Below, one piece after another: positions 38,067 through 49,390 of a stretch of DNA of 64,000 bases. The notes beneath the pieces are model-generated. The model saw only the letters and a program-made list of their open reading frames with translations, had not been told where the DNA came from and ran no database searches. Within the stretch, counting starts at the first letter, position 1; every line of letters begins with the position of its first letter. Position numbers and translations under genes: made by a program. Origin of the DNA: Aureimonas flava (lineage in GTDB: Bacteria > Pseudomonadota > Alphaproteobacteria > Rhizobiales > Rhizobiaceae); the NCBI RefSeq assembly GCF_003583935.1, contig NZ_QYRN01000002.1:434001-498000 (forward strand), given 5' to 3'.

Positions 38067-38627
38067 TCAGTTCTTGGCGACTGCCGCCGGCGCGTCGGTG
38101 AAGGCCTCGCGCTGGAGCACCGGCGCGATGGCGCCGAGCACCCGCTCGGCCACTGCCTCGCCCGCCTGGTTGCGCGCGTCCACCACCGCGCGGCTGGCCG
38201 CGAAGAGCTGGCCGGTGCGGTCGTAGGGCACCACGGCGAAGCGCTGGCCCTTGGCGATCGGCGCCATGTCGGCGGTGCGCAGGAGCTGGTAGTCCACCGT
38301 CATGCGGTAGAGCGCGGCGCTCGGTGTGCCGGTGCCGGCCTCGACGGCGGCGATCTGGTCGGTGCCCGAGACGGTGTAGCGCAGCTCGTAGAGCGCGCCC
38401 GCGACGGGCGTCGACCCGTTCAGCTTGTAGAGCATGGCGTTGCGGAACACCTGCGCTGTGCGCGTGGTGGCCGGCGTCATCGCGATGCGCCCGCGCAGCT
38501 CGGTGAGCACGGAGCGGCGCGCGCCGGTGGCCGGATCGACCGAGGTGGTCCCGTAGAGCGGCCCGGCGGTGCAGCCGGACAGCGCCACGGCGGCGGCGAG
38601 AAGCACGAGGCGGCTAGGCGACGACAT
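38067..38627 (-). CDS. lptE: LptE-type LPS-assembly lipoprotein
   Basis: A 186-aa outer-membrane lipoprotein that plugs LptD and helps insert LPS. The lipobox LSGC follows a short hydrophobic signal ([13 protein letters not shown], Cys at residue 19), then the characteristic AGPLYG. The gene order leuS-lptE-holA supports the call, because the sequence itself is weakly conserved. It overlaps leuS by 14 bp. Confidence 0.9.
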   Translation of the reverse strand: MSSPSRLVLLAAAVALSGCTAGPLYGTTSVDPATGARRSVLTELRGRIAMTPATTRTAQVFRNAMLYKLNGSTPVAGALYELRYTVSGTDQIAAVEAGTGTPSAALYRMTVDYQLLRTADMAPIAKGQRFAVVPYDRTGQLFAASRAVVDARNQAGEAVAERVLGAIAPVLQREAFTDAPAAVAKN

Positions 38628-41226
38628 TGACGATCCTTCCCGGAACCACGACGAGACGCTTGGGGGCGGCGCCGTTCAGCGCCTCGGCCACGAAGGGCAG
38701 CGCCAGCACGGCGGCCTCCACCTCGGCCTTGTCGGCCTTGGCGGACACGGTGATGTCGCCGCGCTTCTTGCCGTTGATCTGGACGGGCAGCGTGATCTCG
38801 TCGTCCACCAGGAGCGCCGGATCGGCCTTGGGCCAGGGCGCGCTGGCGCACAGGCCCGTCTCGCCCAGCGTGCGCCAGCACTCCTCCGCCAGATGCGGCA
38901 TCATCGGCGCCACGAGGCGCGTGAGGATCGACAGGCTCTCGCGCGCCGCCTCGCGCAGCGACGGGTCGCGCGCGAGCGCCTCTTCGCTGAAGGCGGCCGA
39001 CAGCGTGTTGACGAGCTCGTAGAGCCGGGCGACGGCCTTGTTGAAGGCGAGGCGCTCGATGTCCTCGCCGACGCCCGCCGCCGTGCGGTGCGCGGCGCGC
39101 CGCGCCTGCGTCGCCGCCGCGCTGGTCTCGCCGAGACCCGGACCGGCCGCGCGCAGCGTCTCGGCCGTCTCGGCGACCAGTCGCCAGACGCGTTGCACGA
39201 AGCGGTGCGCGCCCTCGGCGCCCGCCTCGGTCCAGATCACGTCGCGTTCGGGGGGCGAATCCGACAGCATGAACCAGCGCGCGGTGTCGGCGCCGAGCGA
39301 GCCGATGATGTCGTCGGGATCGACGACGTTGCGCTTCGACTTCGACATCTTCTCGATGCCGCCGATCTCGATGGGCGCGCCGGTGGACAGGCGCCGCGCC
39401 GTGCGCGCGCCGTCGGTTTCCTCGATCGCGACATCGGCGGGCGGCACCCACTCGCGCCCGTCCCGATAGGTCTCGTGGACCACCATGCCTTGCGTGAACA
39501 GGCCCCGGAAGGGCTCGTCGAGGTCGAGATGGCCGGTGGCGCGCATCGCCCGCGTGAAGAAGCGGGAGTAGAGGAGATGCAGGATCGCGTGCTCGATGCC
39601 GCCGATATACTGGTCCACCGGCAGCCAGCGGTCGGCCACGGCCGGCACCGTCGGCTCGGCGGCGCGGGGGCTGGTGAAGCGGGCGAAGTACCAGGACGAG
39701 TCGACGAACGTGTCCATCGTGTCGGTCTCGCGCAGCGCCGCGCCGCCGCATTGCGGGCAGGCGGCGTGGCGCCAGGTCGGGTGGCGGTCCAGCGGGTTGC
39801 CGGGCTTCTCGAAGTCGATGTCGTCGGGCAGGCGGACCGGCAGGTTCTCGCGGCGCTCGGGCACGGTGCCGCAGCGCTCGCAATGGAGCACCGGGATCGG
39901 GCAGCCCCAGTAGCGCTGGCGCGAGACCCCCCAGTCGCGCAGGCGGAAGTTGACCCGGCGCGTCGCCACCGGCCGGTCGCCCAGCGTCTCGTCGGCAAGA
40001 CGCGCGGCCACGGCCTCGAAGCCCTCCGTGGGCGTCATGCCGTCCAGGAAGCGCGAGTTGAACAGGCGCCCCTCGCCGTCATGGGCCGTGTCGCCGACCG
40101 AGAAGGCACCGGCGTCCGCGCCGTCGGGCAGCACCACGGGGGTGACGGGCAGGCCGTACTTCCGGGCGAAATCGAGGTCGCGCTGGTCGTGCGCCGGGCA
40201 GCCGAACACCGCGCCGGTGCCGTAGTCCATCAGCACGAAGTTGGCGACGAACACCGGCACCGTCCAGGACGGATCCAGCGGGTGCACGGCGCGCAGGCCC
40301 GTGTCCATGCCGCGCTTCTCGGCCGTCTCGATCTCGGCCGCCGAGGTGCCGCCGCGCTTCAGCTCCTCGATGAAGCCTTGCAGCTCGGGGTTCGTTTCGG
40401 CGGCGGCACGAGCCAGCGGATGGTCGGCGGCGATCGCCAGGAAGCTCGCGCCGAACAGGGTGTCGGGGCGCGTGGTGAAGACCTCGACCTCGCCGACGCC
40501 GCCCGCCGGTTCGCCGAGCGCCCAGCGCAGCGCCAGCCCCTCCGACTTGCCGATCCAGTTGCGCTGCATCAGGCGCACCTTCTCGGGCCAGCCGGGCAGC
40601 GTGTCCAGCGCCTGCAGGAGGTCCTCGGCGTAGTGGGTGATGCGGAAGAACCACTGCGTCAGCTCGCGGCTCTCGACCTCGGCGCCCGAGCGCCAGCCGC
40701 GCCCGTCGATCACCTGCTCGTTGGCGAGCACCGTCTGGTCCACCGGGTCCCAGTTGACCTTGGACTTGCGGCGATAGGCGAGGCCCTTCTGCAGCATGTC
40801 CAGGAACAGCATCTGCTGGCGATGGTAGTACTCGACGTCGCAGGTCGCGAACTCGCGGCTCCAGTCCAGCGACAGGCCCATCGACTTGAGCTGGGCGCGC
40901 ATGGCCGCGATGTTGGCGTAGGTCCAGTCGCGCGGGTGCACCTTGTTCTGCATGGCCGCGTTCTCGGCCGGCATGCCGAACGCGTCCCAGCCCATCGGAT
41001 GCAGCACGTTGAAGCCCATGGCGCGCTTGTAGCGCGCGACCACGTCGCCCATCGCGTAGTTGCGCACGTGGCCCATGTGGATGCGCCCGGACGGGTAGGG
41101 GAACATCTCCAGGACGTAGTAGGCCTCGCCCGGCGCGTCCGTGTCCGTCTCGAACAGCCGGGCCTCGTTCCAGGCCTCCTGCCAGCGGGGTTCGGAAGCG
41201 CGCGGATTGTATCGTTCGATGGCCAT
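38614..41226 (-). CDS. leuS: LeuS, leucyl-tRNA synthetase
   Basis: An 870-aa class I synthetase. The HIGH-type motif is in [15 protein letters not shown] (about residue 44), and [10 protein letters not shown] (about residue 635) is the KMSKS loop; a full CP1 editing domain lies between them. Four zinc-type Cys occur in [10 protein letters not shown] and [13 protein letters not shown] at 41226 gives [16 protein letters not shown]. It leads the lptE-holA operon and diverges from yggS. Confidence 0.97.
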   Translation of the reverse strand: MAIERYNPRASEPRWQEAWNEARLFETDTDAPGEAYYVLEMFPYPSGRIHMGHVRNYAMGDVVARYKRAMGFNVLHPMGWDAFGMPAENAAMQNKVHPRDWTYANIAAMRAQLKSMGLSLDWSREFATCDVEYYHRQQMLFLDMLQKGLAYRRKSKVNWDPVDQTVLANEQVIDGRGWRSGAEVESRELTQWFFRITHYAEDLLQALDTLPGWPEKVRLMQRNWIGKSEGLALRWALGEPAGGVGEVEVFTTRPDTLFGASFLAIAADHPLARAAAETNPELQGFIEELKRGGTSAAEIETAEKRGMDTGLRAVHPLDPSWTVPVFVANFVLMDYGTGAVFGCPAHDQRDLDFARKYGLPVTPVVLPDGADAGAFSVGDTAHDGEGRLFNSRFLDGMTPTEGFEAVAARLADETLGDRPVATRRVNFRLRDWGVSRQRYWGCPIPVLHCERCGTVPERRENLPVRLPDDIDFEKPGNPLDRHPTWRHAACPQCGGAALRETDTMDTFVDSSWYFARFTSPRAAEPTVPAVADRWLPVDQYIGGIEHAILHLLYSRFFTRAMRATGHLDLDEPFRGLFTQGMVVHETYRDGREWVPPADVAIEETDGARTARRLSTGAPIEIGGIEKMSKSKRNVVDPDDIIGSLGADTARWFMLSDSPPERDVIWTEAGAEGAHRFVQRVWRLVAETAETLRAAGPGLGETSAAATQARRAAHRTAAGVGEDIERLAFNKAVARLYELVNTLSAAFSEEALARDPSLREAARESLSILTRLVAPMMPHLAEECWRTLGETGLCASAPWPKADPALLVDDEITLPVQINGKKRGDITVSAKADKAEVEAAVLALPFVAEALNGAAPKRLVVVPGRIVNVVA

Positions 41227-41444
41227 TGCGGGCGGCAGACTCGTGAGCGTGATGCGGGCGGGCGAGGGGGCGCGACGCGCCGACGGCACCAGTCAATATT
41301 GCCTTATGCCGAGCTTCACAAGCGCGGGGCGGGGCCGCATAAGGGCGGGATCGGACACGGGGGGAGCGGGCGCCTCGCGCCGCGCCGCGCCGCCCCGAGC
41401 GGGCGCGGACCGTCGCGCCCCGCCGCGTCGAAGGGAGCCATGCC

Positions 41445-42119
41445 ATGAGCGAGACCGCCGTCGACCGCCTCCGGGACATCCGCGCCCGCATCCGCGCCGC
41501 CGAGGCCGAGGCCGGCCGCGCGTCGGGCTCGGTGGAGCTCGTCGCCGTGTCCAAGACCTTCGACGCCGACGAGATCCGGCCGGTGCTGGAGGCCGGGCAG
41601 CGCGTGTTCGGCGAGAACCGGGTGCAGGAGGCGGCGGCCAAGTGGCCGGGCCTGCGCGCCGAGTTCGCCGGCGTCGCGCTTCACCTGATCGGCCCGCTCC
41701 AGTCCAACAAGGCGGCCGAGGCCGTGGCGCTGTTCGACGTGATCGAGACGGTGGACCGGGACAAGATCGCGCGCGAGATCGCCAAGGAGATGGCGCGCCA
41801 GGGGCGCCGGCCGCGCCTCCTGGTGCAGGTCGACATCGGCGAGGAGGCTCAGAAGGCCGGCATTCCCCCGCGCGAGGCGGCCGGCTTCGTGCGCCGTTGC
41901 CGCGACGAGCACGGGCTCGCGGTGGAGGGCCTGATGTGCATTCCCCCCGTGGCCGAGCATCCCGGCCCCTATTTCGCCCTGCTGCAGACCATCGCGGCGC
42001 AGACCGGCGTGGAGCGCCTGTCGATGGGCATGTCGGGCGACTTCGAGCGGGCCGTCCCCTTCGGCGCGACGAGCGTGCGCGTCGGCTCGGCGATCTTCGG
42101 CGCGCGGCCCCGGCCCTAG
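41445..42119 (+). CDS. YggS/PLPBP, pyridoxal-phosphate homeostasis protein
   Basis: A 224-aa PLP-binding alanine-racemase-fold protein without known catalytic activity. The PLP Lys is in LVAVSKTFD (about residue 36); GENRVQEA, HLIGPLQSNK and LSMGMSGDFERAV follow in family order. It buffers cellular PLP and affects amino-acid metabolism. It is divergent from leuS across 218 bp, which contain the inverted repeat CCTTATGC (41302) / GCATAAGG (41337), purpose unknown. Confidence 0.94.
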   Translation: MSETAVDRLRDIRARIRAAEAEAGRASGSVELVAVSKTFDADEIRPVLEAGQRVFGENRVQEAAAKWPGLRAEFAGVALHLIGPLQSNKAAEAVALFDVIETVDRDKIAREIAKEMARQGRRPRLLVQVDIGEEAQKAGIPPREAAGFVRRCRDEHGLAVEGLMCIPPVAEHPGPYFALLQTIAAQTGVERLSMGMSGDFERAVPFGATSVRVGSAIFGARPRP

Positions 42120-42255
42120 CCGGACGGCGCCGGCGCGGCGGGCCGGGGCGGGGCCCTCGGTTTCCGGCGGTGCGGGCCGCCATATATGCGCCGGCGGGCG
42201 ACCCCGATGCGCCGCGCGACCGGCGCGCGCTACCCCGCCCGGAACGGACACGACC

Positions 42256-43320
42256 TTGAGCGATCCCGCACCCCATCCCGCCGCCGTCTCCCCACGGCTC
42301 GCCTACCGGACGGTGACCATGGCGGCCATCGTGCTCGGCCTGGTGCTCCTCGTCGTGGTCTTCGCCCGGGCGTCCTCGGCCTTCTTCCTGATCTTCGCGG
42401 GCCTCCTGATCGCGGCCATCTTCTGCGGCCTGGCGCGGGCCCTGCAGCGGCTCGGGCTGCCGCGCCCGGCTGCACTCGGCCTCGTCTACCTCCTCACCTT
42501 CGCGCTGATCATCGTTCCGGTGGCCTGGGGCGGGGTGACGCTGGTGCAGCAGTTCCGCGATCTCCTGTCGGGCGTGCGCGACCAGGCCAACCAGCTCCTC
42601 GACTCGCTCAGCCAGATGGGCCTGCCGGTGCAGCGCGAGATCAACTCGGGCGATCTCCAGTCGCTGCTGCCCGACCCGTCCGGCTTCGTGTCGTCGGCCG
42701 GCCAGGCGCTGTTCGGCGCGCTGGGGGGCCTCGGCAACTTCTTCGTGGTCCTGTTCCTGGCGATCTTCGTGTCCTGGCAGCCGAAGCTCTACCGCGACGG
42801 GCTGGTGTCGCTGTTTCCGCGCGAGAAGCGGGCGCGCGTCGGCGAGGTCCTGGACAAGAGCGCCCATTCCCTCCTGATGTGGGTGGCGGGCGACGCGGTC
42901 TCCATGGCGCTGATCTTCTCGGTCTCCTGGGCCGGGCTCTGGCTGATCGGCGTGAACAACGCCTTCCTCTTGGGGCTCCAGGCCGGCGTGCTGGCCTTCG
43001 TGCCGACGCTCGGCGCCTTCGTGGCCGGCGTCATCATCGTGCTGGCGGCGCTGGCGCAGGGGGTCGACATGGCGCTCTGGGCGCTCGGTCTCTACGTCCT
43101 CCTGCAGGGCATCGAGAGCAACATCGCCCAGCCGATCGCCCAGCGCTACACCAGCGCGCTGCCGCCCGCGCTCACCCTCTCCACCCAGGTCGTGTTCGGC
43201 CTCCTGTTCGGCCTCCTCGGCTTCGTGCTCGCGGTGCCGGTGATCGCCGTGGTGATGACGCTGGTGCGCGAGCTCTACGTCCAGGACGTGCTCGGCGGGC
43301 CGGTGGAGGACGCATCCTGA
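42256..43320 (+). CDS. AI-2E family transporter
   Basis: A membrane protein of up to 354 aa in the AI-2E transporter family (PerM/TqsA/YdiK-like). About seven to eight hydrophobic helices, with the characteristic LQGIESNIAQPIAQRYT loop near residue 285 and the late VVFGLLFGLLGFVLAVPVIAV helices. TTG at 42256 is taken as start; an ATG at 42319 lies at the beginning of the first helix and is an alternative. Substrate is not predictable, and no LuxS or Lsr system is nearby. Confidence 0.88.
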   Translation: MSDPAPHPAAVSPRLAYRTVTMAAIVLGLVLLVVVFARASSAFFLIFAGLLIAAIFCGLARALQRLGLPRPAALGLVYLLTFALIIVPVAWGGVTLVQQFRDLLSGVRDQANQLLDSLSQMGLPVQREINSGDLQSLLPDPSGFVSSAGQALFGALGGLGNFFVVLFLAIFVSWQPKLYRDGLVSLFPREKRARVGEVLDKSAHSLLMWVAGDAVSMALIFSVSWAGLWLIGVNNAFLLGLQAGVLAFVPTLGAFVAGVIIVLAALAQGVDMALWALGLYVLLQGIESNIAQPIAQRYTSALPPALTLSTQVVFGLLFGLLGFVLAVPVIAVVMTLVRELYVQDVLGGPVEDAS

Positions 43321-43434
43321 GGGCCCGCCATTTTCGGCGCGAGGCGGTTTTCTCGGCCGGCGCCCCGTTCTAGGTTGACGTTGCGCCGATGGGAGCGGCG
43401 CCGGCACGCGCGTGCCGAGGGTAGGGAGACAGGA

Positions 43435-45384
<1,950 letters not shown>

Positions 45385-45426
45385 ATCGGACTCGCCCCAC
45401 CTGAGGGCGCCCGCCGGCGGGCGCCC

Positions 45427-46398
45427 TCAGGGCTGGCGCGCGGCCTCGCCGGCGACGCCGATGCTGCGGAAGAACTGGCCGAGCAGCACCCGGTCGAAAT
45501 GGCCCTCCCAGCTCCACATGCGGCGATAGGCGGTCTTGGCCGACCAGGCCTCCTTGTAGGGGCGCACCGAGGTGACCGCGTCGTAGACGTCGCAGATCGC
45601 CGCCATGCGCACGGCGCGGGAGAGTTGGTCGCCGGCGAGCCCGTCCGGGTAGCCGGCGCCGTCCATCCGCTCGTGGTGGTGGAGGCACACCTCGCGCACC
45701 ACGTCCGGCACGTCCTGCCCCGCCAGCAGGCGGAACCCCTCCGGGGGGTGCGTGCGCACGATCCGCGTCTCCTCCTCGCTCAGCGCCTCCGGCTTGCCGA
45801 GGATCCCCTCCGGCAGCGTCAGCTTGCCGATGTCGTGCAGGAGACCGGCCATCCCGAGATGCTGCACCTCGACGGGATCGAGCCGCAGGAAGCGCGCGAA
45901 ATGGGTCATCAGCGCGCACACCGCCACCGAATGGAGGAAGCTGTATTCGTCCTTGGACTTCAGCCGCGTGATGCCGAGAAGAGCGCCGGGGCGGTGGCGC
46001 ATGGCCGCGGCGACCTCGTCCACGATGGCGCGGGTCTGCGCGGGATCGAGAACCCGCCCCTCGTGCACGGTGCGGAAGATCTGGCGCAGCGCCGCATTGG
46101 TGCGGCGCAGCGTCGCCCTGGCCTTCTCCAAGTCCGGCGAAGGGGGGACGCGGGCCGCCGCGGGGGCCGGGGAAAGGGGCGGGCGCAGCGCCGGGAAAGG
46201 GGTGGTCTCCGCCGGGCCGACGCCCTTGCCGAGATCGATCACCAGCGTCGAGATCCGGCTGTCGCGCATCCGCGCCAGCGTCGCCGCGTCGCCGATCCGG
46301 CAGCCCCTGAACCACAGGGGAAGATCGATCCAGTCGCCCTCGACCTCCTGGACATACATGCCGATCCTGACCTGGCGGCGCTCGATCCGCAGCAGCAT
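45427..46398 (-). CDS. HD-GYP domain protein, predicted c-di-GMP phosphodiesterase
   Basis: A 323-aa protein with an N-terminal DUF3391-like domain (LRIERRQVRIGMYVQEVEG, residues 3-21) and a C-terminal HD-GYP domain. The metal-binding GLLHDIGKLTLPEGIL (about residue 194) and the HHERMDGAGYPDGL motif (about residue 253) are intact, so hydrolysis of c-di-GMP is likely. No GGDEF or receiver domain is attached. The ATG at 46398 matches the DUF3391 start. Upstream 200 bp later the orphan mini-gene begins on the other strand. Confidence 0.92.
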   Translation of the reverse strand: MLLRIERRQVRIGMYVQEVEGDWIDLPLWFRGCRIGDAATLARMRDSRISTLVIDLGKGVGPAETTPFPALRPPLSPAPAAARVPPSPDLEKARATLRRTNAALRQIFRTVHEGRVLDPAQTRAIVDEVAAAMRHRPGALLGITRLKSKDEYSFLHSVAVCALMTHFARFLRLDPVEVQHLGMAGLLHDIGKLTLPEGILGKPEALSEEETRIVRTHPPEGFRLLAGQDVPDVVREVCLHHHERMDGAGYPDGLAGDQLSRAVRMAAICDVYDAVTSVRPYKEAWSAKTAYRRMWSWEGHFDRVLLGQFFRSIGVAGEAARQP

Positions 46399-46532
46399 CC
46401 GACGTCTTCCCCGTTCCGCCCCCGAAGACACTACGCCAAAGGGTTGAAGGGATGTTTTACGCGAGGAGCGGCGGCAAAGAGTCGCGCGCGATCTCTTGGG
46501 GCGACGCGCGCCCGCTTTTCCCGCCGCCCACC

Positions 46533-46561
46533 TTGCGGCCGCCGGCGCGCGATCCCATACT
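46533..46561 (+). promoter_or_regulatory. Candidate sigma-70 promoter of the orphan mini-gene
   Basis: TTGCGG (46533-46538), exactly 17 bp spacer, CATACT (46556-46561). Predicted start near 46568, giving a leader of about 30 nt before the ATG at 46599. The motif fits alphaproteobacterial housekeeping promoters (TTG strong, -10 loose). Confidence 0.55.
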
Positions 46562-46598
46562 TCTCCTCGTGTTCAACGAAGCGAGAGGAGGTGATCCG

Positions 46599-46676
46599 AT
46601 GTCGAGTGGTTTTCCTATGCCGGCCGGGTCCATGGGTTCGACGATGGGGAAGGGGCAGCCTTCTTCCCGCATCTGA
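46599..46676 (+). CDS. 25-aa peptide ORF with extended Shine-Dalgarno
   Basis: The ORF starts MSSGFPMPAGSMGST and ends GQPSSRI; it is Gly/Ser/Met rich, with no Cys and no hydrophobic helix. Bases 46586-46597 read AGGAGGTGATCC, complementary over 12 nt to the 16S rRNA 3' end (GGATCACCTCCT), and the core AGGAGG is 7 nt from the ATG. Together with the promoter and terminator it forms a complete free-standing unit. I do not recognise the peptide. It could be a translated micro-protein, or the ORF could be secondary to an RNA function such as ribosome capture or a leader. The downstream DUF1003 gene is 250 bp past the terminator. Confidence 0.6.
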   Translation: MSSGFPMPAGSMGSTMGKGQPSSRI

Positions 46677-46735
46677 CGATCCGGTGCCCCCGGTAGGGGT
46701 CCGCATCGGACCTGCCGGCATGGCAACGATCACGG

Positions 46736-46766
46736 AGGCCGCCTTCCACGGGAGGGCGGCCTTTTT
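46736..46766 (+). terminator. Intrinsic terminator of the orphan mini-gene
   Basis: AGGCCGCCTTCC (46736-46747), ACG loop, GGAGGGCGGCCT (46751-46762) form a 12-bp stem with one G-U, ending in T5 (46762-46766). Between the peptide stop and this stem lie smaller hairpins, notably GGTCCG-CAT-CGGACC (46698-46712). Confidence 0.9.
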
Positions 46767-47018
46767 CGTGCGCGCGGGGACGCGTGGATCCACCGCCCCG
46801 CTCCGCTGGTCACGCAGACTTGACCCCGGCGGCATGGCGGCGCATATCGCCGGTGAGCCGACCGGCTCCCTCCCGACCCCGCCGATCCCGAGAAGGATCA
46901 TGCCCAGCAACGATCTCAGTCGATCGACCGAGCCGCCCGCGCGGCCGCGCCCGAGCTGATCCGTCGGCTCGCCGGATGCGGGCCCGCGCGAGCGGCCGGT
47001 CGTCCCACAGGTGAGCCC

Positions 47019-47552
47019 ATGAACGCGGCAATCCGTTACGTCGCCGGCCGTCTGCGCCGCAATTCCATCACCCGCGACACGCACGAGGTGTTCGCCGAGG
47101 GCATGAGCTTCGGCGAGCGTCTGGCGGACCGCGTCGCCGCGATCGGCGGCTCGTGGAGCTTCATCATCGGCTTCGCGGCGTTCCTGGTCGGCTGGGCGGT
47201 GCTCAACGTCTGGATCCTGGCGGCCCGGGCCTTCGACCCGTTCCCCTTCATCTTCCTGAACCTGATGCTGTCGATGCTAGCCGCGCTGCAGGCGCCGATC
47301 ATCATGATGAGCCAGAACCGGCAGGCCGCCAAGGACCGGCTGGAGGCGCGGCTCGACTACGAGACCAACATCCGCGCCGAGGCGCAGATCCTGGCGCTGG
47401 CGGACGAACTCGCCGCCCTGCGCGAGGACATGCGCGCGCTGATCGCCACCGTCGGGCCCAAGACCGGAGCCGGGACCGGGACCGGAGCTGGGACCGGGGC
47501 CGGGCCGGCGGGCGCGGAGGCGGGCGGGCCTGGGGCGCTGCGTCAGGCGTAG
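47019..47552 (+). CDS. DUF1003 family membrane protein
   Basis: A 177-aa DUF1003 protein with two membrane helices (WSFIIGFAAFLVGWAVLNVWI and PFIFLNLMLSMLAALQAPII, residues about 45-95) and the conserved MMSQNRQAAKDR stretch, a likely cytoplasmic loop, followed by a coiled-coil-like ETNIRAEAQILALADELAAL. The last 35 residues are Gly/Thr/Ala repeats. Function of DUF1003 is unknown. The stop overlaps the convergent cfa end by 10 bp. Confidence 0.88.
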   Translation: MNAAIRYVAGRLRRNSITRDTHEVFAEGMSFGERLADRVAAIGGSWSFIIGFAAFLVGWAVLNVWILAARAFDPFPFIFLNLMLSMLAALQAPIIMMSQNRQAAKDRLEARLDYETNIRAEAQILALADELAALREDMRALIATVGPKTGAGTGTGAGTGAGPAGAEAGGPGALRQA

Positions 47553-48835
47553 AGGTCGGCCCGCGTCGGCGGGAGGCCCGAGGGCCCCTTGTCGCGCCGG
47601 GAGACGAGCGTCTGGTTGATCATCACCGTGCCGCGCTCGAAGGCCAGGGCGCAGCCGGCGAGATAGAGGAGCCAGAGGCGGGCGACGGGCGCGCCCGCCT
47701 CGGCGGCCGCCGCCTCGAACTGGGCCTCCAGCCGCTCGGCCCAGATCCGGCAGGTGCGCCCGTAGTGCTCGCGCCAGTTCTCCACGTCGTGCACCTCGAA
47801 CCGGTGCGCCTCCAGCTTCTGGAGCGAATGGCCGATATAGTCTAGCTCGCCGCCGGGGAAGATGAAGCGGGTGATGGCGCGGTATTCGCGCGAGCCCCGG
47901 TGGAAGGTCTTGAGATCGCGCTTGGCGGGGCGGGCGATCGTGTGGTGCAGGTAGAGCCCGCGCGGGCGCAGCAGCTTGCGGACCGCGCCGAAATAGGCGT
48001 CGTGGTGGCGGAAGCCGACATGCTCGAACATGCCGATCGAGGCGATCTTGTCGAACGTGCCGGCGAGCTCCTGGTAGGGCTTCAGCTCGATCGTGATCCG
48101 GTCCTCCAGCCCCGCCTCGCGCACGCGCCGCGTGGCGAGGTCGAACTGCGCCTTGGACAGGGTGACGCCGTGGCCGACGACGCCATGGCGCGACACCGCG
48201 TGGATCAGAAGCGCGCCCCAGCCGCAGCCGATGTCGAGGAAGCGCTCGCCCGGCTGCAGCCGCAGCTTGCGGCAGATCATCTCGAGCTTGTCCTCCTGGG
48301 CGCGGTCGAGATCGTCGTGCCAGCCGTCGAAATAGGCGCAGGAATACACCATGCGCCGATCGAGGAAGAGCTCGTAGAAGCGGTTCGAGACGTCGTAATG
48401 ATACTGGATCGCCTGCCGGGTCGAGCCGCTGGCGCCCGCGTCGGCGCCCGCCTCGGCGCCAGTGCCCGCCGCCGGGCCGAGCCGGCGCAGCCGCCAGAGC
48501 GCGGGCAGGAGGGCGACGAGGCCGCGCTTGCGCAGCCGCTTCCAGGCGCCCCGCGCCTTGGTGCGCGCTTCGCGCCGGGCGGCGAGGTCGAGGATCGAGC
48601 CGCCCGTGACGTCGATCGTCCCGTCCATCCAGAGCCCAAGGAGGGTCTCGACGCGCGGGCTGAAGGCGAGGCGGGCCACCGCGTCGGCGCGGCGCACGAC
48701 GAGGGCCGGCCCCTCGGGGGCGCCGATGCGCTCGCCGGTCCACAGGAGCACGGGAAAGCCGGGATCCAGCGTGCGGACGAGATCGGCGACCGCGGCCGCG
48801 ACGCGGCCCTCGTCGGCGGAAGGGGATGGGGACAT
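47543..48835 (-). CDS. cfa: Cyclopropane-fatty-acyl-phospholipid synthase
   Basis: A 430-aa SAM-dependent enzyme that adds a methylene bridge to unsaturated phospholipid acyl chains. The SAM motif FLDIGCGWGALLIHA (about residue 192), IASIGMFEHVG and the RGLYLHHTIARP segment are conserved; YHYDVSNRFYELFLD marks the catalytic domain start. A low-complexity Ala/Gly stretch precedes it. The ATG at 48835 is used; a GTG lies two codons upstream. A parS-like site is 15 bp upstream. Confidence 0.93.
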   Translation of the reverse strand: MSPSPSADEGRVAAAVADLVRTLDPGFPVLLWTGERIGAPEGPALVVRRADAVARLAFSPRVETLLGLWMDGTIDVTGGSILDLAARREARTKARGAWKRLRKRGLVALLPALWRLRRLGPAAGTGAEAGADAGASGSTRQAIQYHYDVSNRFYELFLDRRMVYSCAYFDGWHDDLDRAQEDKLEMICRKLRLQPGERFLDIGCGWGALLIHAVSRHGVVGHGVTLSKAQFDLATRRVREAGLEDRITIELKPYQELAGTFDKIASIGMFEHVGFRHHDAYFGAVRKLLRPRGLYLHHTIARPAKRDLKTFHRGSREYRAITRFIFPGGELDYIGHSLQKLEAHRFEVHDVENWREHYGRTCRIWAERLEAQFEAAAAEAGAPVARLWLLYLAGCALAFERGTVMINQTLVSRRDKGPSGLPPTRADLYA

Positions 48836-48850
48836 GCTCACCGGCGCTCG

Positions 48851-48866
48851 CGTTTCACGTGAAACC
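48851..48866. promoter_or_regulatory. parS-like site 4, upstream of cfa
   Basis: CGTTTCACGTGAAACC matches parS at 14 of 16 positions and is a perfect 14-bp palindrome in its core. It is intergenic, between cfa and gdx. Confidence 0.8.
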
Positions 48867-48911
48867 GTTCTAGCCCGCCACCCGCGTCGCGACCACCCGA
48901 AGCCGTCTCTT

Positions 48912-49232
48912 TCAACCGGCCGGTGCCCATTTCATCAGGGCGATGCCCGCGAGGATCAGGAGCGCCGCCAGGATGCGCATCGGGTGGGCGCTCTCGCCGA
49001 ACCACAGGAGGCCCACCACGAAGGCGCCCAGCGCGCCGATGCCGGTCCACACCGCATAGGCGGTGCCGAGCGGCAGCGAGCGCATGGCCGCGGCCAGGAG
49101 GCCGAAGCTAGCGAACATCAGCGCGAAGGTGAGAAGCGTGGGCAGGAGCCTGGTGAAGCCGGCGGACTGCTTCATGGCGGACGCCCAGCCGATCTCCAGG
49201 AGACCGGCGACGATGAGAAAGGCCCAAGGCAT
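48912..49232 (-). CDS. gdx: Gdx (SugE-type), guanidinium exporter of the SMR family
   Basis: A 106-aa four-helix small-multidrug-resistance protein of the Gdx/SugE branch: [19 protein letters not shown] with the central Glu (residue 13) that binds substrate, then GFTRLLP and [15 protein letters not shown]. The MKQSAGFTR segment separates Gdx from quaternary-ammonium exporters. Gdx proteins export guanidinium in exchange for protons. A guanidine-II-like riboswitch directly upstream strengthens this call. ATG at 49232. Confidence 0.9.
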   Translation of the reverse strand: MPWAFLIVAGLLEIGWASAMKQSAGFTRLLPTLLTFALMFASFGLLAAAMRSLPLGTAYAVWTGIGALGAFVVGLLWFGESAHPMRILAALLILAGIALMKWAPAG

Positions 49233-49255
49233 GGGGAAAGGTCCCGCGTTTCGAT

Positions 49256-49312
49256 CCGGGTCGTCCCGAGGGAGGGCGCAAGGGGCGCGCGGGGCGCGGT
49301 CGTCCGACGCCC
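49256..49312 (-). ncRNA. Guanidine-II (mini-ykkC) riboswitch upstream of gdx
   Basis: On the minus strand two hairpins each carry an ACGA loop, the hallmark of mini-ykkC. Hairpin 1 (49312-49292): GGGCG-U-CGG-ACGA-CCG-CGCCC, eight pairs with one bulged U. Hairpin 2 (49269-49256): UCGGG-ACGA-CCCGG. They are 22 nt apart, and the second ends 23 nt before the gdx ATG, as in translation-controlling members. The linker holds CCCUCC, which could mask a ribosome site. The gene it precedes is of the right type. Confidence 0.78.
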
Positions 49313-49390
49313 TCGCCGGTGAGATGGGTCCGGCCGCCCACCGGTCAAGGGGTTGGGAGGGGCGGGCGGGGCGGACCCCGTGCGCCGCCC

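Noticed and set aside
41302-41344. Inverted repeat CCTTATGC / GCATAAGG between leuS and yggS as a regulator site
   Set aside because: Only 8 bp, widely spaced, and no candidate regulator; kept as a remark under yggS.
42256-43320. AI-2 quorum-sensing system
   Set aside because: The AI-2E family name is historical; no LuxS, LsrB or related gene is nearby, so the substrate is left open.
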